Assembly (NCBI GenBank): GCA_002495235.1
Contig: DAEG01000016.1
Span: 1 to 8,192 of the forward strand
Direction: 5' to 3'
DNA: 8,192 nucleotides
Source of the DNA: Euryarchaeota archaeon UBA287
GTDB lineage: Archaea; Thermoplasmatota; UBA186; UBA287
A program made the translations under genes and the position numbers. The notes beneath the pieces are model-generated. The model was not told the origin of the DNA. It worked only from the letters and a program-made list of their open reading frames with translations, and did not search any database. This document shows positions 5,527 through 8,192 of this stretch, one piece after another; the stretch's first letter is position 1; every line of letters begins with the position of its first letter.

Positions 5527-6626
5527 TAAGTGACGCGGTGAGATTCGCCGCTCAAACGAGACAACTGGGGGATGGCCTGTTCGGTGGACCGAACATCGTG
5601 GTGGTAGGGTGCGGAGGCGCGGGCAACAACAGCGTTAGCCGTCTGAAGCAGATGAACATGCAGAGCGGAAAGACGATAGCGATAAACACGGATGCGCTGC
5701 ATCTCAGTGCCATAAGCAGCGATGTGAAGCTGATCGTGGGCAAGAGCATAACGAGAGGTCTTGGCGCGGGAGGGGATCCCGAGGTGGGAAGGAGATGCGC
5801 TGAGACGGACAGCATGGCCATAAAGGAGTCGCTTGCAGGCAGCGACCTTGTGTTCATAACAGCGGGCATGGGAGGAGGGACAGGCACAGGCACAGCTCCG
5901 GTGGTCGCTAAGATCGCGAAGGACATGGGTGCAATAACGGTCGGCATGGTGACAACGCCTTTCGATGTAGAGCGTGGCGGACGCATGAACCAGGCTCGCA
6001 AAGGCCTTTATGAGCTCTCAAAGATATGCGACACGACGGTAATACTGGACAACAACAAGCTGCTGCGCTACTTCCCGAACCTGCCGGTTAATGCAGCATT
6101 CTCGGTCATAGACCAGCTCATAGCGGAGACGGTCGGGGGCATAAGCGAGACCATAACGAAGCCATCACTGATAAACCTGGACTTTGCGGATGTCAGGACG
6201 ATCATGAGCTGCGGCGGTGTGGCGGTAATGCTCTACGGGGAGGCACAGCACGGAGGGAGCGCTGACGAAACGGTGAAAAAGATAGTGGGCGCTGCTTTGA
6301 ACCAGCCCCTGCTCGAGGTGGAGTACAACCATGGCACGGGAGCGCTCATACACATAAGCGGAGGTCCGGACCTCACGATAGAGGAGGCGGCAAAGATAAC
6401 GGACGGCCTGACGGATGCCCTTGATCCCAACGCGAACGTGATCTTCGGCACAAGGGTTACGGATGAAATGAAGGGCAGGGTGAAGGTCATGGCGATAATC
6501 ACCGGGGTTCATTCGCCAGACATACTCGGCCCTTACAGCAGGAAAGGTCTCAACAGGGAGGCCCAGGGTGTTGAAGCCGTGGCCAACGTGAACAAGCAGA
6601 GAGGCGGGCTCGAGTGGATAAGCTGA
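5514..6626 (+). CDS. ftsZ2: Cell division protein FtsZ, archaeal FtsZ2 type
   Basis: This 370-aa tubulin-family GTPase polymerises at midcell and drives constriction in archaea that divide with FtsZ. The GTP site shows GCGGAGNN (about 32-39), NTD (58-60) and the tubulin signature GMGGGTGTG (118-126). The T7 loop that completes hydrolysis in the neighbouring subunit is NLDFADVRTIM, with Asp223 and Asp226. It resembles archaeal FtsZ2 rather than FtsZ1: the N terminus reads MDSIVSDAV, and the body contains TAGMGGGTGTG, ILDNNKLL, SETITKPSLINLD and MAIITGV. The C terminus ends GLEWIS after a short linker (about 340-363), recalling the GLDVI end of haloarchaeal FtsZ2, a likely partner-binding tail. 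The length is near the family norm but the linker is short. It is co-transcribed with the upstream RHH regulator, and a small ORF overlaps its last 13 bases. Confidence 0.95.
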   Translation: MDSIVSDAVRFAAQTRQLGDGLFGGPNIVVVGCGGAGNNSVSRLKQMNMQSGKTIAINTDALHLSAISSDVKLIVGKSITRGLGAGGDPEVGRRCAETDSMAIKESLAGSDLVFITAGMGGGTGTGTAPVVAKIAKDMGAITVGMVTTPFDVERGGRMNQARKGLYELSKICDTTVILDNNKLLRYFPNLPVNAAFSVIDQLIAETVGGISETITKPSLINLDFADVRTIMSCGGVAVMLYGEAQHGGSADETVKKIVGAALNQPLLEVEYNHGTGALIHISGGPDLTIEEAAKITDGLTDALDPNANVIFGTRVTDEMKGRVKVMAIITGVHSPDILGPYSRKGLNREAQGVEAVANVNKQRGGLEWIS

Positions 6627-6760
6627 TCCTCCCATACTCAGCGTACAACGCAATCCTCGGCGAGATCTCCTCCGCCACCTCTTTTCTTGGCAGGGTAAAG
6701 AACATCTCATTCGTCTTTGAAGACGGCATGGTGGAGCTGAATGGACGCGAGATTGAGTGA
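6614..6760 (+). CDS. 48-aa small protein overlapping the ftsZ2 end
   Basis: A GTG-started frame overlaps the last 13 bases of ftsZ2 and encodes 48 residues. The sequence looks protein-like: a mixed N-terminal half (MDKLILPYSAYNAILGEIS) and an amphipathic strand-like C-terminal half ending FEDGMVELNGREIE. A GAGG lies about nine bases before the GTG. The overlap implies translational coupling to ftsZ2, hence a stoichiometric link. There is no ATG alternative near the start. I do not recognise a family. Because the gene does not stand alone in an intergenic gap, chance is possible, but the chain of overlaps with the next frames supports it. Confidence 0.55.
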   Translation: MDKLILPYSAYNAILGEISSATSFLGRVKNISFVFEDGMVELNGREIE

Positions 6761-6893
6761 GCTCTTCTCGAACATCCACTACCTGCTGAGCCATTCCTCT
6801 ATGGACCCTGTGGAAAAGGGCATGGTGTGCGCATGGCTCAACGAGGTGATCGGGGAGATGGGATCGACCGGGCATCACAGGGAGGAGGACTGA
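6741..6893 (+). CDS. 50-aa small helical protein
   Basis: The ATG at 6741 lies inside the end of the 48-aa frame (20-base overlap) and is preceded by GGTGGAG (6730-6736) four bases upstream, a good ribosome binding site. The protein is mostly helical, with amphipathic segments RLSELFSNIHYLL and EKGMVCAWLNEVIGEM, then a charged tail (HHREED). Its TGA is followed at once by the ATG of the next gene. The tight spacing marks it as a member of the ftsZ2 operon. Family and function are unknown; an adaptor or regulator acting by helix packing is only a guess. Confidence 0.6.
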   Translation: MDARLSELFSNIHYLLSHSSMDPVEKGMVCAWLNEVIGEMGSTGHHREED

Positions 6894-7361
6894 ATGAAGG
6901 GTAGTATCAGGGATAGCGGCTATTTCTCCGGTTGCTCAGACTGCGAAGACTTTTCGAGGTGCTCCATGGATCTCTCGTCGATAAAGAGCCTTTACGAGCT
7001 GGATTGCGGTTACAGGCTGACTATGGACGAGCAGAAGAGCCTGATCGCTCTTCTGCTCGGAGAAGCGGAGGGTGCGGTTTGTCCTCACTGCGGTGGCTAT
7101 CTGGACAGGCTGGATTTTGTGGAGAGGACAGTGGGCGAGATCATCCTGACTAAGGATGTGAACTATGCGCACAGGTCCTTCACAGAGACGGCGTACGCCT
7201 GCCCTCTGTGTCACGGCGGTTTGAGGCTTGAGGATCTCAAGGGAGGAGGGTCTGAAAAATGCTTGTCAGTGAACTCATCACAGAGCGGTCAATATCCGAT
7301 CTCATTGAGCTCTGGGTCTCTAGCGGGAGATGTTCCGATACCAGTTTCGCAGACTGGTTGA
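6894..7361 (+). CDS. Cysteine-rich, zinc-ribbon-like protein; C-terminal end uncertain
   Basis: The start ATG follows the previous TGA directly and has GGGAGGAGG (6880-6888) upstream. The frame encodes 155 aa. Cysteines occur as Cys14-x2-Cys17 and Cys23 near the N terminus, Cys38, then CPHC (63-66) and CPLC (103-106). The last two pairs, 36 residues apart, look like the two halves of a zinc ribbon. A helix (about 42-58) lies between the groups. This suggests a metal-stabilised module binding nucleic acid or protein. The tail after about residue 120 is rich in Ser, Gly and Pro and looks unlike a real domain. A second frame with better coding character overlaps it (see the 37-aa ORF), so the true C terminus may come from a frameshift or the gene may end differently. 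I do not recognise a family. Confidence 0.6.
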   Translation: MKGSIRDSGYFSGCSDCEDFSRCSMDLSSIKSLYELDCGYRLTMDEQKSLIALLLGEAEGAVCPHCGGYLDRLDFVERTVGEIILTKDVNYAHRSFTETAYACPLCHGGLRLEDLKGGGSEKCLSVNSSQSGQYPISLSSGSLAGDVPIPVSQTG

Positions 7362-7372
7362 AAACCTGCTAG
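7259..7372 (+). CDS. 37-aa ORF overlapping the end of the cysteine-rich gene
   Basis: This frame starts at an ATG with a strong Shine-Dalgarno GGAGGAGG (7242-7249) about nine bases upstream. It encodes 37 residues with an amphipathic helix character (SELITERSISDLIELWV) and ends FADWLKTC. It lies entirely in the -1 frame relative to the cysteine-rich protein. A five-A run (7255-7259) sits exactly where the frames could join, so it may be the real C terminus of that protein reached through a frameshift, an independent microprotein, or chance. It ends 13 bases before the stop of the convergent threonine aldolase. Confidence 0.45.
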   Translation: MLVSELITERSISDLIELWVSSGRCSDTSFADWLKTC

Positions 7373-7385
7373 ACCCACTCCTCGT

Positions 7386-8192
7386 TTATTTTTTTAGTTT
7401 CTTTATTCTCTCGATCGTCTCTAAAATGTCCTCGCGTTCTATGCCTCTGTGTGTCACGGCCCTGACGATATCGCCCTCTCTGTGAGATAACATGACTCCT
7501 CTCTTGGACATCTCTCCTATGAAATCCTTCATCCCGAGCCCGCTTACGTCGAAGTAGACCATGTTCGTCTGCACTCTGCTCATGTCAACGGTTATGCCGT
7601 CCAAGGCGCTGAGCTCTTCTGCGAGGAGCCTCGCGTTTCTGTGGTCATCAGCGAGCCTGTCTGTCATCTTCTCTATCGCGACTATCCCGCAGGCCGCGAT
7701 TATGCCGGCCTGTCTCATGCCGCCACCGAGCATCTTGCGGAACTTCCTTGCCCTGTCTATGAACTCGTCACTGCCGCATATCAGCGATCCTATAGGGGCG
7801 CTGAGCCCCTTTGACAGGCAGAACATCATCGCATCGCATCTGAAGTTCCTCACGTCCGTGCGCAGAGCAACTGCAGCGTTGAATATCCTGGCGCCATCCA
7901 CGTATAGCGGCAGTTCGTGGCTTTTCGCAAGGTCGTGCACAGCCTCCATCTGCTTCGGTGTTATCACTGTGCCTCCCGCCCTGTTATGCGTGTTCTCAAG
8001 GCACACAAGGCCGGTGGGCGGGTAGTGTATGTCCTTCTCCCTCAGCTCCCTCTCTATCCTCTCTGGCTCCATGTAGCCCATCGTGCCCTCTATGGGCCTC
8101 GGTATGAGCCCCGCTATCGCGCTCATGCCGCCCACCTCATAGTAGTACATGTGGCAGTCCCTCTCGACTATGATCTCCTGTCCTCTCTGCGT
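7386..8192 (-). CDS. L-threonine aldolase (PLP-dependent), truncated by right edge
   Basis: This PLP-dependent fold-type I enzyme splits L-threonine (often also allo-threonine) to glycine and acetaldehyde in the cytoplasm. The frame continues to the right edge, so the ATG at 8150 is internal; residues before it read QEIIVERDCH, matching the family just before the MYYYEVGG segment. About 268 residues are visible of a usual 340-350, and the N-terminal part is missing. Visible signatures are ENTHNRAGGTV, YVDGAR (the Asp that contacts the PLP ring nitrogen) and the PLP-binding Lys in CLSKGLSAP (codon 7809-7811), followed by IGSLICG and GGGMRQAG. A typical small C-terminal domain closes it. It converges on the ftsZ2 operon and shows no functional link with it. 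The alternative name is low-specificity aldolase, since substrate stereochemistry cannot be read from sequence. Confidence 0.93.
   Translation of the reverse strand, partial: TQRGQEIIVERDCHMYYYEVGGMSAIAGLIPRPIEGTMGYMEPERIERELREKDIHYPPTGLVCLENTHNRAGGTVITPKQMEAVHDLAKSHELPLYVDGARIFNAAVALRTDVRNFRCDAMMFCLSKGLSAPIGSLICGSDEFIDRARKFRKMLGGGMRQAGIIAACGIVAIEKMTDRLADDHRNARLLAEELSALDGITVDMSRVQTNMVYFDVSGLGMKDFIGEMSKRGVMLSHREGDIVRAVTHRGIEREDILETIERIKKLKK
7389..7395 (+). terminator. T-run terminator of the RHH-ftsZ2 operon
   Basis: Seven T residues on the plus strand lie just behind the last small ORF, inside the 3' end of the convergent threonine aldolase gene (near its stop codon). Archaeal T-run termination would end the operon transcript here. 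Confidence 0.5.

Overview
The window is chromosomal DNA of an archaeon, probably a euryarchaeon and perhaps a Thermoplasmata-type lineage (the lineage is inference). Several features point this way. Promoters have TATA boxes about 25-30 bases upstream of leaderless starts. Internal operon genes have Shine-Dalgarno sites matching the archaeal anti-SD (GGTGATC, GGAGGAG). A tRNA-Ser gene has no encoded CCA. Isoleucine is often ATA and arginine often AGA/AGG. An FtsZ of the archaeal FtsZ2 type sits directly behind a ribbon-helix-helix regulator. No insertion sequence, CRISPR array or phage gene was seen.

Layout. Bases 2-1747 (+) hold the 3' two-thirds of a P2-type Ca2+ ATPase, cut by the left edge. 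At 1780-2505 (+) is a leaderless coiled-coil protein of unknown role. It meets tail-to-tail, one base apart, a secreted or anchored transglutaminase-like protein (2507-3532, -). A 358-base stretch without a confident gene follows (3533-3890). It contains the transglutaminase promoter, a run of hairpins that could be an unrecognised RNA, and the tRNA promoter. tRNA-Ser(GCU) (3891-3974) is followed 11 bases later by two small genes, a 107-aa hypothetical protein and a 105-aa three-helix membrane protein. These converge on an RNase HI gene (4633-5055, -), overlapping it by 20 bases.

The most interesting part is 5056-7395. A divergent promoter region carries an imperfect 24/25-base tandem repeat, a TATA box and a perfect 7-base inverted repeat at the expected transcription start. 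It drives a compact (+) operon: a CdrS-like RHH regulator, ftsZ2, then overlapping small ORFs of 48 and 50 aa, a cysteine-rich (zinc-ribbon-like) protein and a 37-aa ORF. It ends at a T7 run. The pairing of an RHH regulator with ftsZ2 resembles the haloarchaeal CdrS-FtsZ2 cell-division module. The inverted repeat suggests autoregulation. The microproteins translated in overlap with ftsZ2 are candidates for unknown division accessory factors.

On the right, a PLP-dependent threonine aldolase (7386-8192, -) runs off the window edge and converges on the ftsZ2 operon.
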